Counted from the stretch's first letter, positions 1 to 10,384 are shown. The stretch is DNA of 64,000 bases from Pseudomonas bubulae (GCF_037023725.1 NZ_CP146077.1:595001-659000); one strand, 5' to 3'. Notes: generated from the letters alone by a model not told the origin. Numbers and translations: made by a program.

Positions 1-739
<739 letters not shown>

Positions 740-900
740 AAACATCTTTGGGTTTTTAAGAAACCCTAAACTTGGCTCAGCAATCGTTGGTTACATCTTT
801 GATTTCTCGCGGAGTAACTTGTGATGCTGATAATCTTGTTGACTATCAGTCTGACTCCACAAGCACCCACACGAATTGCTTGATTCAATTGTTAAAGAGC
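740..900 (-). promoter_or_regulatory. rRNA leader with boxA antitermination site
   Basis: This is the transcribed leader between promoter and 16S 5' end. The minus strand carries GCTCTTTAACAATT at 887-900, a very good match to the boxA element bound by NusB/S10 for rRNA antitermination. The rest of the leader has no coding potential and would form the 5' side of the RNase III processing stem of pre-16S. Confidence 0.85.
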
Positions 901-933
901 GGTTGGTCAGCTATTCGCTGTACCGAGGCGCGC

Positions 934-961
934 ATTCTACAGCAGCCTCTGTTGCTGTCAA
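934..961 (-). promoter_or_regulatory. rrn promoter, proximal
   Basis: On the minus strand TTGACA (961-956), 16-bp spacer, TAGAAT (939-934), followed by a GC-rich GCGCGCCTCGG discriminator. That arrangement is typical of growth-rate and ppGpp-controlled rRNA promoters. It starts about 25-30 nt upstream of boxA. Confidence 0.85.
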
Positions 962-1041
962 GCGGTTATTTTAAGATGTTTTCAAAGTTTCCTCTGTAAC
1001 ATCAACCACTTGCGCTTTCGATCTCTCGTTAGCGGGAGGCG

Positions 1042-1070
1042 AATTCTACAGCGTTACACGCTGCTGTCAA
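1042..1070 (-). promoter_or_regulatory. rrn promoter, middle
   Basis: On the minus strand TTGACA (1070-1065), 17-bp spacer, TAGAAT (1047-1042), then TCGCCTCCCGC, again a GC-rich discriminator. The core resembles the proximal promoter, which suggests duplication of a promoter unit. Confidence 0.85.
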
Positions 1071-1176
1071 CACCTCATTTCCTGCTTCGATGACTTGAAG
1101 CTGACACCGCCGAAAACCGTCCAACTCATTGAAACTCAAGGAGTTTTCCGTTTCGACTGCGCCGGAAGTGGGGCGA

Positions 1177-1204
1177 ATTATAGACAGTTACAAAACTGAG
1201 TCAA
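1177..1204 (-). promoter_or_regulatory. rrn promoter, distal
   Basis: On the minus strand TTGACT (1204-1199), 16-bp spacer, perfect TATAAT (1182-1177), then TCGCCCC. It is the most upstream of three tandem promoters and has the best -10 element. Confidence 0.8.
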
Positions 1205-1252
1205 GGACTAATTGAGCGACTCTATCACTTAATCCAGAAACACCCGTAATAC

Positions 1253-1290
1253 AGCTATATAGAGGGGGCTAACGCCCCCTCTATATAGCT
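1253..1290 (-). terminator. Hairpin at the end of gcdG
   Basis: A perfect 17-bp inverted repeat (1253-1269 and 1274-1290) with a TAAC loop. Its right arm includes the first bases of the gcdG stop codon. There is no long U tract, but the stem is strong and AT-rich at its base. It sits between gcdG and the rrn promoters, which are on the same strand, so it probably keeps gcdG transcription out of the rRNA operon. Confidence 0.7.
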
Positions 1291-2509
1291 ACACAACACC
1301 CGACCGCCTTAAAGCCTCCACCGTTGCTGCCTTCAACCCCAGTACCTGCTCCAGGACCTGCCGGGTATGCTCACCCAGCAAAGGAGGAGCATTGCGATAC
1401 TCCACCGGGGTTTTGGACAACCGGATAGGGCTCGCCACTTGGGGTACCAGCCCCGCCAGCGCATGGGGCAACTGCATCGCCAACCCTCTGGCCTGAACCT
1501 GAGGATCAGCAAACACCTGCGCCAGGTCATTGATGGGCCCACAAGGCACGCCGACAGCCTCCAACTGTGCAACCCACTGAGCGGTGGTTTTAAACACCGT
1601 TGCCTGCCTGATGAGCGGTACCAGCTCCGACCGGTTCGCCACACGCAACTTGTTGGTAGCAAAACGCGGATCATCGACCCACTCCGGTCGGCCAGCTACT
1701 TCAGCAAACTTGCGGAATTGACTGTCATTTCCCACAGTAAGAATGAAGTCACCATCTGCCGTCGGAAAATCCTGATAAGGCACGATGTTTGGATGGGCAT
1801 TACCCAGGCGTTGCGGAGCCACACCTGTAGTCAAATAGTTCATCGCCTGATTAGCCAAACAAGCGACCTGCACGTCCAGCAACGCCATATCTATATGCTG
1901 CCCGCCACCATCATGCTGACGATGGGCAAGGGCTGCCAGGATCGCAACCGTCGAGTAGAGCCCGGTCAAAATATCTGTCAGCGCAACACCCACCTTCACC
2001 GGCCCCGCACCCTCCTCACCCTCAGGCCGCCCGGTCAGGCTCATCAACCCACCCAGCCCCTGAACCATAAAGTCATAGCCGGCCCGCTTGGCATAAGGGC
2101 CAGTCTGACCGAACCCCGTAATCGAGCAGTAGATCAAGTCCGGATTCAATACCTTGAGCGACGCGTAGTCCAAGCCATACGCCTCCAGGCCACCCACCTT
2201 GAAGTTCTCGATCAGGATGTCGGATTTGGCTGCCAGCTCGCGAACCAGTTGCTGGCCTTGCGGCTTGGTGAAGTCAATAGTTACCGATTGCTTGTTGCGG
2301 TTGGCTGACAAGTAATAGGCAGCCTCCCCCGTACTCTCACCATAAGCATCTTTAAGGAAGGGGGGCCCCCAGGCCCGGGTGTCATCACCATTGCCCGGGC
2401 GCTCAACCTTGATTACCTCAGCCCCCAGGTCAGCCAGTATCTGCCCCGCCCACGGCCCCGCCAGCACACGAGACAAATCCAACACCCGCAAATGCGATAA
2501 AGCACCCAT
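1289..2509 (-). CDS. gcdG: CaiB/BaiF-family CoA transferase, probable glutarate CoA-transferase
   Basis: This is a 406-residue class III CoA transferase. The family N-terminus (LDLSRVLAGPWAGQILADLG, residues 10-29) is present. The aspartate that forms the acyl-anhydride intermediate is most likely D179 in the VALTDILTG segment, and the glycine-rich GLGGLMSLTG stretch is at 151-160. It lies 14 bp downstream of the glutaryl-CoA dehydrogenase gene on the same strand, which points to activation of glutarate with succinyl-CoA as donor in lysine/glutarate catabolism. The enzyme would be cytoplasmic and dimeric (interlocked rings are usual in the family). Family assignment is certain; glutarate as substrate is inferred from the neighbour. 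Confidence 0.88.
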   Translation of the reverse strand: MGALSHLRVLDLSRVLAGPWAGQILADLGAEVIKVERPGNGDDTRAWGPPFLKDAYGESTGEAAYYLSANRNKQSVTIDFTKPQGQQLVRELAAKSDILIENFKVGGLEAYGLDYASLKVLNPDLIYCSITGFGQTGPYAKRAGYDFMVQGLGGLMSLTGRPEGEEGAGPVKVGVALTDILTGLYSTVAILAALAHRQHDGGGQHIDMALLDVQVACLANQAMNYLTTGVAPQRLGNAHPNIVPYQDFPTADGDFILTVGNDSQFRKFAEVAGRPEWVDDPRFATNKLRVANRSELVPLIRQATVFKTTAQWVAQLEAVGVPCGPINDLAQVFADPQVQARGLAMQLPHALAGLVPQVASPIRLSKTPVEYRNAPPLLGEHTRQVLEQVLGLKAATVEALRRSGVV

Positions 2510-2523
2510 GAGCCGAGCTCCTG

Positions 2524-3705
2524 TTAATAGAACGCCTGAAGACCGGTCTGCGCACGCCCAAGGATCAAGGCATGCACATCATGCGTGCCTTCATAGGTGT
2601 TCACGACTTCCAGGTTGACCAGATGACGCGCCACGCCGAACTCATCGGAGATTCCGTTGCCACCCAGCATGTCGCGAGCCATGCGTGCGATATCCAGGGA
2701 TTTGCCACACGAGTTGCGCTTCATGATCGAAGTGATCTCAACCGCCGCGGTACCCTCATCCTTCATCCGCCCCAGACGCAGGCAACCCTGCAGGGCCAGC
2801 GTAATCTCGGTCTGCATGTCAGCCAGCTTTTTCTGGATCAGCTGGGTCGCAGCCAAAGGCCGGCCAAACTGATGACGGTCAAGGGTGTACTGGCGCGCGG
2901 TGTGCCAGCAGAACTCGGCTGCGCCCAGCGCCCCCCAGGAGATGCCGTAACGAGCCGAATTAAGACAAGTAAAAGGACCTTTCAGGCCGCGCACATCCGG
3001 AAAGATGTTCTCTTGCGGCACAAATACGTTGTCCATGACGATTTCGCCGGTAATGGACGCACGCAAACCGACCTTGCCGTGAATCGCAGGTGTAGTCAGA
3101 CCCTTCCAGCCTTTTTCAAGAACAAAGCCACGAATGTCGCCTTCATCGTCCTTCGCCCACACTACAAACACATCGGCGATAGGGCTGTTGGTGATCCACA
3201 TCTTGCTGCCCGTCAGGCTGTAGCCACCCTCTACCGAACGCGCACGGGTAATCATCGCACCAGGGTCAGAGCCGTGGTTTGGCTCAGTCAGACCGAAGCA
3301 GCCAATCCACTCGCCAGATGCCAGCTTGGGCAGGTACTTCTGCTTCTGCGCTTCGGTACCGAACTCATTGATCGGCACCATTACCAGGGAGGACTGCACG
3401 CTCATCATTGAACGGTAGCCCGAGTCGACACGCTCCACTTCGCGGGCAATCAGGCCGTAGCTGACGTAGTTAAGGCCACTGCCGCCGTACTGCTCAGGGA
3501 TCATCGCGCCCAGCAAACCGGTCTCACCCATCTCACGGAAAATTGCAGGGTCGGTCTTCTCATTGCGGAAAGCCTCAAGTACACGCGGCGCCAGTTTGTC
3601 CCGAGCAAACTGCTCGGCACTGTCGCGCACCATGCGCTCTTCTTCAGTGAGCTGCTGATCCAGCAACAGTGGATCAATCCAGTTGAAGCTTGCTTTACCC
3701 GCCAT
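2524..3705 (-). CDS. gcdH: Glutaryl-CoA dehydrogenase
   Basis: A 393-residue acyl-CoA dehydrogenase that oxidatively decarboxylates glutaryl-CoA to crotonyl-CoA using FAD and passes electrons to ETF. FAD-contacting [11 protein letters not shown] and the [16 protein letters not shown] segment are in the middle domain. The C-terminal helical domain holds the [16 protein letters not shown] segment with the catalytic glutamate, typical of the glutaryl-CoA branch. Length and start ([19 protein letters not shown]) match the family. It is first in the gcdH-gcdG operon and divergent from the LysR gene. Confidence 0.96.
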   Translation of the reverse strand: MAGKASFNWIDPLLLDQQLTEEERMVRDSAEQFARDKLAPRVLEAFRNEKTDPAIFREMGETGLLGAMIPEQYGGSGLNYVSYGLIAREVERVDSGYRSMMSVQSSLVMVPINEFGTEAQKQKYLPKLASGEWIGCFGLTEPNHGSDPGAMITRARSVEGGYSLTGSKMWITNSPIADVFVVWAKDDEGDIRGFVLEKGWKGLTTPAIHGKVGLRASITGEIVMDNVFVPQENIFPDVRGLKGPFTCLNSARYGISWGALGAAEFCWHTARQYTLDRHQFGRPLAATQLIQKKLADMQTEITLALQGCLRLGRMKDEGTAAVEITSIMKRNSCGKSLDIARMARDMLGGNGISDEFGVARHLVNLEVVNTYEGTHDVHALILGRAQTGLQAFY

Positions 3706-3795
3706 GAGAGAACCCTCGCGTAATAGATCAAATATCGTGCACTGATCCTAGGCTCCCTCTATATAGAAGGACAAACGAGGATTCGACACGATGCT

Positions 3796-3810
3796 GTGAT
3801 AATTTCTCAC
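3796..3810. promoter_or_regulatory. Candidate LysR-type operator between gcdH and gcdR
   Basis: GTGATAATTTCTCAC is an imperfect palindrome (GTGA/TCAC arms) containing a T-N11-A core, the usual LysR binding signature. It lies midway in the 158-bp divergent gap, where a regulator could control gcdH and its own gene. Inference from motif and position only. Confidence 0.4.
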
Positions 3811-3863
3811 TCCGTGAACCACATGAAAGCCATTTCTGACTGTATTTAGTGAGGAAGCCGTAC

Positions 3864-4760
3864 ATGCGCCGCAAGATCCCCAGCACAACCGCCCTGATCA
3901 GCTTCGAAGCGGCTGCGCGCCATGAAAGCTTTACCAAGGCCGCACAAGAGCTTTCCATCACTCAAGGGGCTATTTGCCGACAGATCGCCAGCCTGGAAGA
4001 GTTTCTGAGTGTAGAACTGTTCCGACGCTCCAAGCGTGGCGTAAAACTGACAGAAGCCGGCATCTCCTACAGTAGGCGCATTGCAATCCAACTGGATGCT
4101 GTAGAACGGGACACGCTGTCCGTCATGGGCCAACAAGGCGCCAACGTGATCGAACTGGCCGTGGTGCCCACCTTCGGCACGCAATGGCTGCTGCCCCGGC
4201 TCAAGGACTTCCAGCAACAGCACCCGGATGTCACGGTCAACCTGACCAACCGCACACGCCCTTTTCTGTTCGCAGATACCGACTTCGATGCTGCCATCTA
4301 CTTCGGTGATGCTGACTGGTCCGGCACTTCGTCCTACCGCCTGATGGGAGAAAACCCGGTACCCGTGTGTAGTCCTAACCTGCTGGGCCCGCATAAGAGC
4401 CTCTCCCCGCACACCCTCGCCGAACTCCCCCTACTGCAGCAAACCACCCGCCCCTACGCCTGGCGCCAATGGTTCAACGCCCAGGACATAAATGTGCCAC
4501 GCGACATGAGCGGCCCACGTTATGAGCTTTTTTCAATGCTGGCTCAGGCCGCCATGCATGAAATGGGGGTCGCCCTGATCCCGCCCTTTTTGATTCAGCG
4601 CGAATTGGCCGAAAAACGCCTGGTGATTGCCAATGACAGCAGCCTGCCCAGCACCAGGGCTTACTACCTGATGATCCCCGAACGCAAAATTGAGTCGGCT
4701 TCATTGCAGGCCTTTCGAGACTGGCTGATCAAGCAGGCCGAGGGCTACAGCCTGATTTAA
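3864..4760 (+). CDS. gcdR: LysR-family transcriptional regulator of the glutarate genes
   Basis: A 298-residue LysR protein. The N-terminal winged helix-turn-helix spans about residues 4-63 (TALISFEAAARHESFTKAAQ, then LSITQGAICRQIASLEEFLS), followed by a two-lobed effector domain. The ATG at 3864 is preferred to a GTG at 3849 because a strong Shine-Dalgarno GAGGAAG (3851-3857) sits 6 nt upstream of it. It is divergent from gcdH-gcdG, the standard arrangement for a LysR protein that activates its neighbour, with glutarate as a plausible ligand. The specific role is inferred. Confidence 0.85.
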   Translation: MRRKIPSTTALISFEAAARHESFTKAAQELSITQGAICRQIASLEEFLSVELFRRSKRGVKLTEAGISYSRRIAIQLDAVERDTLSVMGQQGANVIELAVVPTFGTQWLLPRLKDFQQQHPDVTVNLTNRTRPFLFADTDFDAAIYFGDADWSGTSSYRLMGENPVPVCSPNLLGPHKSLSPHTLAELPLLQQTTRPYAWRQWFNAQDINVPRDMSGPRYELFSMLAQAAMHEMGVALIPPFLIQRELAEKRLVIANDSSLPSTRAYYLMIPERKIESASLQAFRDWLIKQAEGYSLI

Positions 4761-5197
4761 AGGATCGCATCGTCCGCACGAACTATGTAGCGCAGCATAA
4801 AAAGTCACTACATATATAAGTAAATGTCGCGTTTTGACACTCGGGACTTTGGTCTAACTGGACAAACCTGCAGGCCAGTAACCACGCGGCCTACAGGGTA
4901 TTTCTCAAAGTTATGCAGCGATAACCAAAAGAAATCTGAAAAAAACTCAAAAAAACGTCAAATCTTCTGTAAGCCACGTATTTAAAGGCATGCAGCCGAC
5001 CATTGCGACATTCGGTCACTGCATGACTTGTAGTTTGTATCTCGTCATCCTCCATAAGTCCTTGAAGGGCAAAAAAATTGCCAGCAGAATGCCCCGCCCC
5101 ACCCATACTTTTGGTGGGATCGTGCTGATCGGCCGCCCCAGTCGCACCATCCGTAGTGCGCTGGCTTTCTTATAAAAGATCACGCAGGAGATATGAC
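4761..5197. other. Intergenic region gcdR-pntAA, with a hairpin
   Basis: 437 bp with no convincing gene. It contains an interrupted inverted repeat at 4989-5025 (CATGCAG/CTGCATG outer arms and CCGA/TCGG inner arms) about 170 bp before pntAA, then TATAAA at 5171-5176 as a possible -10 element. It probably holds the pnt promoter and a structured leader. Confidence 0.4.
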
Positions 5198-6319
5198 GTG
5201 CACATTGGTGTTCCTCTCGAAACCCATACGGGTGAAACGCGGGTTGCTGCAACCCCGGAAACCATCAAGAAGCTGATCGGCCAAGGCCATAAAGTGACTG
5301 TTCAAAGCGGCGCCGGCGTTAATGCCAGCGTTATCGACAGTGCTTATGAAGCCGCCGGCGCAACTATTGGCAACGCTACAGATGCTTTCGGCGCAGAGCT
5401 GATTCTCAAGGTTGTCGCCCCCAGCGACAGCGAACTGGCCCTGATCAAAACCGGCACCGTGCTGATTGGCATGCTTAACCCGTTCAGCAATGAAACCATT
5501 GCCAAACTGGCCGAGCGCGGGATCACCGCCTTCTCTCTCGAAGCTGCTCCACGAACCTCTCGTGCGCAAAGTCTTGATGTGCTGTCATCCCAAGCCAATA
5601 TCGCCGGCTATAAAGCCGTCCTGATCGCCGCTCACCACTATCCGCGCTTTATGCCGATGCTGATGACCGCCGCCGGTACCGTCAAAGCCGCTCGCGTGCT
5701 TATTTTGGGTGCCGGTGTTGCAGGTTTGCAGGCCATTGCCACCGCCAAGCGCCTGGGTGCCGTAATCGAAGCCAGCGATGTGCGACCTGCGGTTAAAGAG
5801 CAGATCGAATCGCTTGGAGCCAAGTTTGTCGACGTGCCTTATGAGACCGACGAAGAACGCGAGTGCGCCGTTGGCGTAGGCGGCTACGCCCGCCCGATGC
5901 CTGCCAGCTGGATGCAGCGCCAGGCACTGGCCGTGCATGAGCGCGCCAAGCAGGCTGACATCGTGATCACCACAGCCCTGATCCCGGGCCGTAAAGCCCC
6001 GGTGCTGCTAAGCGCAGAAACCGTAGCCCAGATGAAGCCGGGCTCAGTGGTCATCGATCTGGCTGCAGCCCAGGGCGGTAACTGCCCGCTGACCGTCGCC
6101 GATCAGGTCGTGGTTGAACACGGCGTAACCATCGTCGGCCACACCAACCTGCCCGCCATGGTTGCTGCGGACGCCTCGGCACTCTACGCCCGCAACCTGC
6201 TGGACTTCCTCAAGCTGGTCTTCACCTCCGAAGGGCAGTTCCAGATCAACCTTGAAGACGACATCGTCGCCGCGTGCCTGATGTGCCGCGACGGTCAAGT
6301 CGTGCGCAAAAACGGCTGA
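5198..6319 (+). CDS. pntAA: NAD(P) transhydrogenase subunit alpha part 1 (NAD-binding domain I)
   Basis: 373 residues, the soluble NAD(H)-binding part of the membrane transhydrogenase that couples hydride transfer from NADH to NADP+ to proton entry. The start is GTG at 5198 ([20 protein letters not shown]), 7 nt after the Shine-Dalgarno CAGGAG. The Rossmann segment [22 protein letters not shown] and the mobile-loop region [11 protein letters not shown] are present. In E. coli, PntA is one chain; here it is split into this soluble part and the membrane part encoded next, as is usual in Pseudomonas. First gene of the pntAA-pntAB-pntB operon. Confidence 0.97.
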   Translation: MHIGVPLETHTGETRVAATPETIKKLIGQGHKVTVQSGAGVNASVIDSAYEAAGATIGNATDAFGAELILKVVAPSDSELALIKTGTVLIGMLNPFSNETIAKLAERGITAFSLEAAPRTSRAQSLDVLSSQANIAGYKAVLIAAHHYPRFMPMLMTAAGTVKAARVLILGAGVAGLQAIATAKRLGAVIEASDVRPAVKEQIESLGAKFVDVPYETDEERECAVGVGGYARPMPASWMQRQALAVHERAKQADIVITTALIPGRKAPVLLSAETVAQMKPGSVVIDLAAAQGGNCPLTVADQVVVEHGVTIVGHTNLPAMVAADASALYARNLLDFLKLVFTSEGQFQINLEDDIVAACLMCRDGQVVRKNG

Positions 6320-6330
6320 GGACAATAATA

Positions 6331-6654
6331 ATGGAAGAGCTCATCTCCCCCGGTATCTACAACCTGATCATCTTCGTGCTGGCCATCTATGTGGGCTATC
6401 ACGTGGTCTGGAACGTTACACCTGCGCTGCACACCCCGCTGATGGCCGTTACCAACGCCATCTCGGCGATCGTGATTGTAGGCGCCATGCTCGCCGCCGC
6501 GCTGACCGTTACCCCCCTGGGTAAAACTATGGGCACCCTGGCAGTCGCGCTGGCTGCCGTAAACGTATTCGGTGGATTTTTGGTCACCCGGCGCATGCTG
6601 GAAATGTTCAAGAAGAAAGCACCTAAAGCCAAAGAAGAGGTGCGCAAGCCATGA
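6331..6654 (+). CDS. pntAB: NAD(P) transhydrogenase subunit alpha part 2 (membrane domain II)
   Basis: 107 residues with about three transmembrane helices, including one near residues 9-25 and others in 42-80, and a basic C-terminus ([16 protein letters not shown]). It corresponds to the C-terminal membrane part of E. coli PntA and forms part of the proton channel. The ATG at 6331 follows GAGGACA 11 bp after the pntAA stop. Its stop overlaps the pntB start by 4 bp (ATGA at 6651-6654), which indicates translational coupling. Confidence 0.95.
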   Translation: MEELISPGIYNLIIFVLAIYVGYHVVWNVTPALHTPLMAVTNAISAIVIVGAMLAAALTVTPLGKTMGTLAVALAAVNVFGGFLVTRRMLEMFKKKAPKAKEEVRKP

Positions 6655-8087
6655 GCATGAACCTGGTTACTGTTCTGTATCTGGTTGCGTCGATCTGCTT
6701 CATTCAGGCCCTCAAAGGCCTGTCGCACCCCACCACCTCTCGTCGCGGGAACCTGTTCGGCATGCTCGGCATGGGTCTGGCGATCATCACCACGGTTGGC
6801 CTGATCTACAAGCTGGGCGCCGAGATTGCCACCGCTGGTATCGGCTACGTCATTGTTGGCCTGTTGATCGGCGGTACAGCAGGCTCGATCATGGCCAAGC
6901 GTGTCGAGATGACCAAAATGCCTGAGCTGGTTGCCTTCATGCACAGCATGATCGGCCTCGCGGCGGTATTTATTGCCATTGCAGCCGTGGTCGAACCGCA
7001 ATCGCTGGGCATCGTCAAACACCTGGGCGACGCCATCCCGGCGGGCAACCGTCTGGAGCTGTTCCTGGGCGCGGCCATTGGTGCAATCACCTTCTCCGGT
7101 TCGGTGATCGCTTTCGGCAAACTCTCGGGCAAGTACAAGTTCCGCCTGTTCCAGGGTGCACCGGTACAATTCGGCGGCCAGCACAAGCTCAATCTGGTAC
7201 TGGGCCTGGCCACGCTGGGCCTGGGCATCACGTTTATGCTGACCGGCAACCTCAATGCTTTCGCGCTGATGCTGGCTCTGGCGTTCGTGCTGGGTGTGCT
7301 GATCATTATCCCGATTGGCGGCGCCGACATGCCGGTGGTGGTGTCGATGCTTAATAGCTACTCGGGGTGGGCGGCTGCCGGTATCGGTTTCTCGCTGAAC
7401 AACTCGATGCTGATCATTGCCGGTTCGCTGGTAGGTTCTTCGGGCGCGATCCTGTCGTACATCATGTGCAAGGCGATGAACCGTTCGTTCTTCAACGTGA
7501 TCCTCGGCGGCTTTGGCGGTGCAACCGACGTCGGTGGCCCGGCCGGTGCGCAAGAGGCCCGCCCGGTGAAATCCGGCTCGGCGGACGACGCCACCTTCCT
7601 GTTGACCAACGCCGACACCGTGATCATCGTCCCGGGTTACGGCCTGGCCGTGGCACGGGCACAACACGCACTTAAAGAGCTGACGGAAAAGCTGACTCAC
7701 CGCGGCGTGACCGTGAAGTACGCGATTCACCCGGTTGCGGGCCGCATGCCAGGCCATATGAACGTACTGCTGGCCGAGGCCGAAGTGCCTTACGACCAGG
7801 TGTTCGAGATGGAAGATATCAACTCCGAGTTCGGCCAGGCCGACGTGGTGCTCGTACTGGGCGCCAACGACGTGGTCAACCCGGCGGCCAAGAACGATCC
7901 AAAATCGCCGATTGCCGGCATGCCGATCCTCGAAGCCTATAAAGCCAAGACTGTCATCGTGAACAAGCGCTCAATGGCCAGCGGCTATGCCGGTCTGGAT
8001 AACGAGTTGTTTTACCTGGATAAAACCATGATGGTCTTCGGTGACGCCAAGAAAGTTATTGAAGATATGGTTAAAGCTGTCGAGTAA
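6651..8087 (+). CDS. pntB: NAD(P) transhydrogenase subunit beta
   Basis: 478 residues. The N-terminal ~260 residues are a bundle of hydrophobic helices (proton channel domain II). The C-terminal ~175 residues are the NADP(H)-binding domain III, with [18 protein letters not shown], the [21 protein letters not shown] stretch (about 358-378) and [14 protein letters not shown]. All motifs of a functional subunit are intact and the length is normal. Last gene of the operon; an intrinsic terminator follows. Confidence 0.97.
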   Translation: MSMNLVTVLYLVASICFIQALKGLSHPTTSRRGNLFGMLGMGLAIITTVGLIYKLGAEIATAGIGYVIVGLLIGGTAGSIMAKRVEMTKMPELVAFMHSMIGLAAVFIAIAAVVEPQSLGIVKHLGDAIPAGNRLELFLGAAIGAITFSGSVIAFGKLSGKYKFRLFQGAPVQFGGQHKLNLVLGLATLGLGITFMLTGNLNAFALMLALAFVLGVLIIIPIGGADMPVVVSMLNSYSGWAAAGIGFSLNNSMLIIAGSLVGSSGAILSYIMCKAMNRSFFNVILGGFGGATDVGGPAGAQEARPVKSGSADDATFLLTNADTVIIVPGYGLAVARAQHALKELTEKLTHRGVTVKYAIHPVAGRMPGHMNVLLAEAEVPYDQVFEMEDINSEFGQADVVLVLGANDVVNPAAKNDPKSPIAGMPILEAYKAKTVIVNKRSMASGYAGLDNELFYLDKTMMVFGDAKKVIEDMVKAVE

Positions 8088-8112
8088 CATCGCGCACCAA
8101 CGCAACATCGAG

Positions 8113-8148
8113 AACCCCGGCGCTCTATTGGCCGGGGTTTTTCTTTTT
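8113..8148 (+). terminator. Intrinsic terminator after pntB
   Basis: AACCCCGGC / GCCGGGGTT (8113-8121 and 8131-8139), a 9-bp stem with a 9-nt loop followed by a T-rich tract to 8148. It is 25 bp downstream of the pntB stop codon. Confidence 0.9.
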
Positions 8149-8268
8149 CCAAGGAACCCGACCAAAGGCTCTAAATCGGCCGCTGGCATTCGACCATGGT
8201 AGCGGGACGCAAGGCTCTGAAAATGAATAGACTGCGCCTCTTGCTTCCGTTGCCCGAGATAACAATCC

Positions 8269-9759
8269 ATGTACCGTGAACGTATTCGCCTGAACTCCCT
8301 GCACGATAAGGTCATGAGCGCCGAAGAAGCCGCCGCCCTTATCCATGACGGCATGACTGTCGGCATGAGCGGTTTTACCCGTGCCGGCGAAGCCAAAGCC
8401 GTCCCCCAGGCCCTGGCCGAGCGGGCCAAGAAGTCGCCGCTGAAAATCACCCTGATGACCGGCGCCAGCCTGGGCAACGACCTCGACAAGCAACTGACGG
8501 AAGCCGGCGTATTGGCCCGTCGCATGCCGTTCCAGGTAGACAGCACTCTGCGCAAGGCGATCAACGCCGGTGAAGTGATGTTTATCGACCAGCATTTGTC
8601 CGAAACCGTTGAGCAGTTGCGCAACAATCAGCTCAAGCTGCCGGACATTGCAGTTATTGAAGCAGTGGCCATTACCGAACAAGGTCATATTGTTCCGACG
8701 ACATCCGTGGGCAACTCCGCCAGCTTCGCGATTTTCGCCAAGCAAGTGATCGTCGAGATCAACCTGGCGCATAACCCGAACCTGGAAGGTCTGCACGACA
8801 TCTATATTCCGACCTACCGTCCGACGCGTACACCGATCCCGCTGGTGAAGGTCGACGATCGTATCGGCAGCACCGCAATCCCGATCCCGGCGGAAAAAAT
8901 CGTCGCCATCGTGATCACCAACAAGCCGGACTCGCCATCCACCGTGTCCGAGCCGGACAGCGAAACCGACGGTATCGCCTTTCATCTGATCAACTTCCTT
9001 AAAGCCGAAGTTGAAGCCGGGCGCATGACCAACAAGCTCGGCCCGCTGCAAGCCGGTATCGGCAACATCGCCAACGCGGTGATGTGCGGCCTGATCGACT
9101 CGCCGTTCGAAGACCTGACCATGTACTCCGAAGTACTGCAGGATTCGACCTTCGACCTGATCGACGCGGGCAAGATGAGCTTCGCTTCGGGCAGCTCCAT
9201 CACCCTGTCGGAGCGTCGCAACTCGGACGTATTTGGCAATCTGGAGCGCTACAAGGACAAACTGGTCCTGCGCCCGCAGGAGATTTCCAACCACCCTGAA
9301 GTGGTTCGTCGCCTGGGTATCATCGGCATCAACACCGCCCTGGAGTTCGACATCTACGGCAACGTCAACTCCACTCACGTGTGCGGCACGCGGATGATGA
9401 ACGGCATTGGCGGTTCGGGTGACTTTGCCCGCAACGCGCACTTGGCGATCTTCGTGACCAAATCCATTGCCAAGGCGGGTGCGATCTCCAGCGTGGTGCC
9501 AATGGTCAGCCACGTTGACCACACCGAACATGACGTCGACATCCTGGTTACCGAACAGGGTCTGGCCGACCTGCGTGGCCTGGCCCCGCGTGAGCGCGCA
9601 CGGGTCATTATCGACAACTGTGTGCACCCGGACTTCCGTGAAGCTCTCAATGACTACTTCGCCAAGGCCTGTGCGATTGGCGGCCACACCCCGCACATCC
9701 TGCGCGAAGCCCTGAGCTGGCATATCAACCTGGAAGAAACCGGGAAAATGCTGCCGTAA
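8269..9759 (+). CDS. Acetyl-CoA hydrolase/succinate-acetate CoA-transferase family protein
   Basis: 496 residues, class I CoA-transferase of the AarC/ScpC/Cat1 type. It would move CoA between succinyl-CoA and acetate (or a related acid), or hydrolyse acetyl-CoA. The glutamate that forms the glutamyl-CoA thioester is most likely E288 in the segment MYSEVLQDS. The glycine-rich MNGIGGSGDFARNA and VVPMVSHVDHTEHDVDILVTEQG blocks near the C-terminus are typical. It stands alone between two terminators. The precise acid specificity cannot be told from sequence. Confidence 0.93.
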   Translation: MYRERIRLNSLHDKVMSAEEAAALIHDGMTVGMSGFTRAGEAKAVPQALAERAKKSPLKITLMTGASLGNDLDKQLTEAGVLARRMPFQVDSTLRKAINAGEVMFIDQHLSETVEQLRNNQLKLPDIAVIEAVAITEQGHIVPTTSVGNSASFAIFAKQVIVEINLAHNPNLEGLHDIYIPTYRPTRTPIPLVKVDDRIGSTAIPIPAEKIVAIVITNKPDSPSTVSEPDSETDGIAFHLINFLKAEVEAGRMTNKLGPLQAGIGNIANAVMCGLIDSPFEDLTMYSEVLQDSTFDLIDAGKMSFASGSSITLSERRNSDVFGNLERYKDKLVLRPQEISNHPEVVRRLGIIGINTALEFDIYGNVNSTHVCGTRMMNGIGGSGDFARNAHLAIFVTKSIAKAGAISSVVPMVSHVDHTEHDVDILVTEQGLADLRGLAPRERARVIIDNCVHPDFREALNDYFAKACAIGGHTPHILREALSWHINLEETGKMLP

Positions 9760-9773
9760 CCCGCGAGCTAGAC

Positions 9774-9813
9774 AGCCGCTGACGTAAATACTGTTACGTC
9801 AGCGGCTTTTTTA
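9774..9813 (+). terminator. Intrinsic terminator after the CoA-transferase gene
   Basis: A perfect 14-bp stem (9774-9787 with 9794-9807) around a 6-nt loop, followed by TTTTTT. It is 15 bp after the stop codon. Confidence 0.92.
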
Positions 9814-9829
9814 TGCCTTATATTTCAAA

Positions 9830-9995
9830 AACTGTACTGCTGTACTGGTCATTTCCCACCCGTAACACTCACTTTGACTCACCTTCGGGCCAATTTCGCA
9901 CCACTTAGGTGCGGACAGGTACAGTTGAGTCTATTTGTGCCCGTACAGCGTGCATAAACAGTTAACTGGCCCATCGCAATACAGCCGAACTGTAT
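9830..9995. promoter_or_regulatory. Cluster of TACAG half-sites upstream of the DUF1127 gene
   Basis: Copies of a (G/A)TACAG-type element in both orientations: AACTGTACT (9830-9838), CTGTACT (9840-9846), GGTACAGTT (9919-9927), CCGTACAG (9941-9948), ATACAG (9979-9984) and AACTGTAT (9988-9995). They lie in the 318-bp gap before a small DUF1127 gene. ACTGTACC/GGTACAGT direct repeats are known as recognition elements of some MocR-type regulators, so this may be an operator region. Function is inferred. Confidence 0.5.
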
Positions 9996-10077
9996 CTAGA
10001 GACCCTGGACAAAGAGGAGGATCATTGGCATCAGTTAAACCACTAGCCAATGCCGCCACAAGCGGAAGGATGTCACC

Positions 10078-10293
10078 ATGGAACGTACACTCAGTTCCGA
10101 ACTGTTCAGCGAAAGCAGCACTGTAAACTCCCAGGCTTCCATGCCTTTGCGCGTACTTGCCAACCTGATGTTGTGGCAGCGCCGCATCTCCAGCCGCCAT
10201 CAACTGGCTCGCCTGGACTCGCGTCTTCTGGCTGATGCCGGGATTAGCGAAGCACAGCGTTACGAAGAGCTGAGCAAGCCGTTCTGGCGCTGA
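10078..10293 (+). CDS. DUF1127 domain-containing small protein
   Basis: 71 residues. The C-terminal ~40 residues (LMLWQRRISSRHQLARLDSR, then LLADAGISEAQRYEELSKPFW) are a clear DUF1127/YjiS-like domain, a short basic helical module common in proteobacteria. Such proteins have been linked to RNA turnover and stress responses in alphaproteobacteria; the role in Pseudomonas is not established. The ATG at 10078 is close behind AGCGGAAGGATG (about 10060-10071). It is a monocistronic gene with its own terminator and is preceded by the TACAG-motif cluster. Confidence 0.88.
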   Translation: MERTLSSELFSESSTVNSQASMPLRVLANLMLWQRRISSRHQLARLDSRLLADAGISEAQRYEELSKPFWR

Positions 10294-10350
10294 TTAGCGC
10301 TCGCTGGCCCTGACCACCGGTCCACCGCCAGCAACCTGAATTGAAAAAAC

Positions 10351-10384
10351 AAAGCCCGTCGCGGATTACCGCTGACGGGTTTTG
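10351..10384 (+). terminator. Intrinsic terminator after the DUF1127 gene
   Basis: Stem CCCGTC-GCGG / CCGC-T-GACGGG with an ATTA loop and one bulged T, flanked by AAAG and TTTTG. It ends 90 bp after the stop codon. Confidence 0.8.

Noticed and set aside
772..999. A 75-codon frame in the rRNA leader
   Set aside because: It overlaps boxA and the proximal rrn promoter on the other strand; no ribosome site or known protein.
6399..7757. Minus-strand frame of 452 codons opposite pntAB-pntB
   Set aside because: Low-complexity Gln/His/Arg-rich product antisense to well-conserved transhydrogenase genes; no ribosome site.
8125..9723. Minus-strand frame of 532 codons opposite the CoA-transferase gene
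   Set aside because: Antisense shadow of a certain gene; the composition is atypical and no motif is present.
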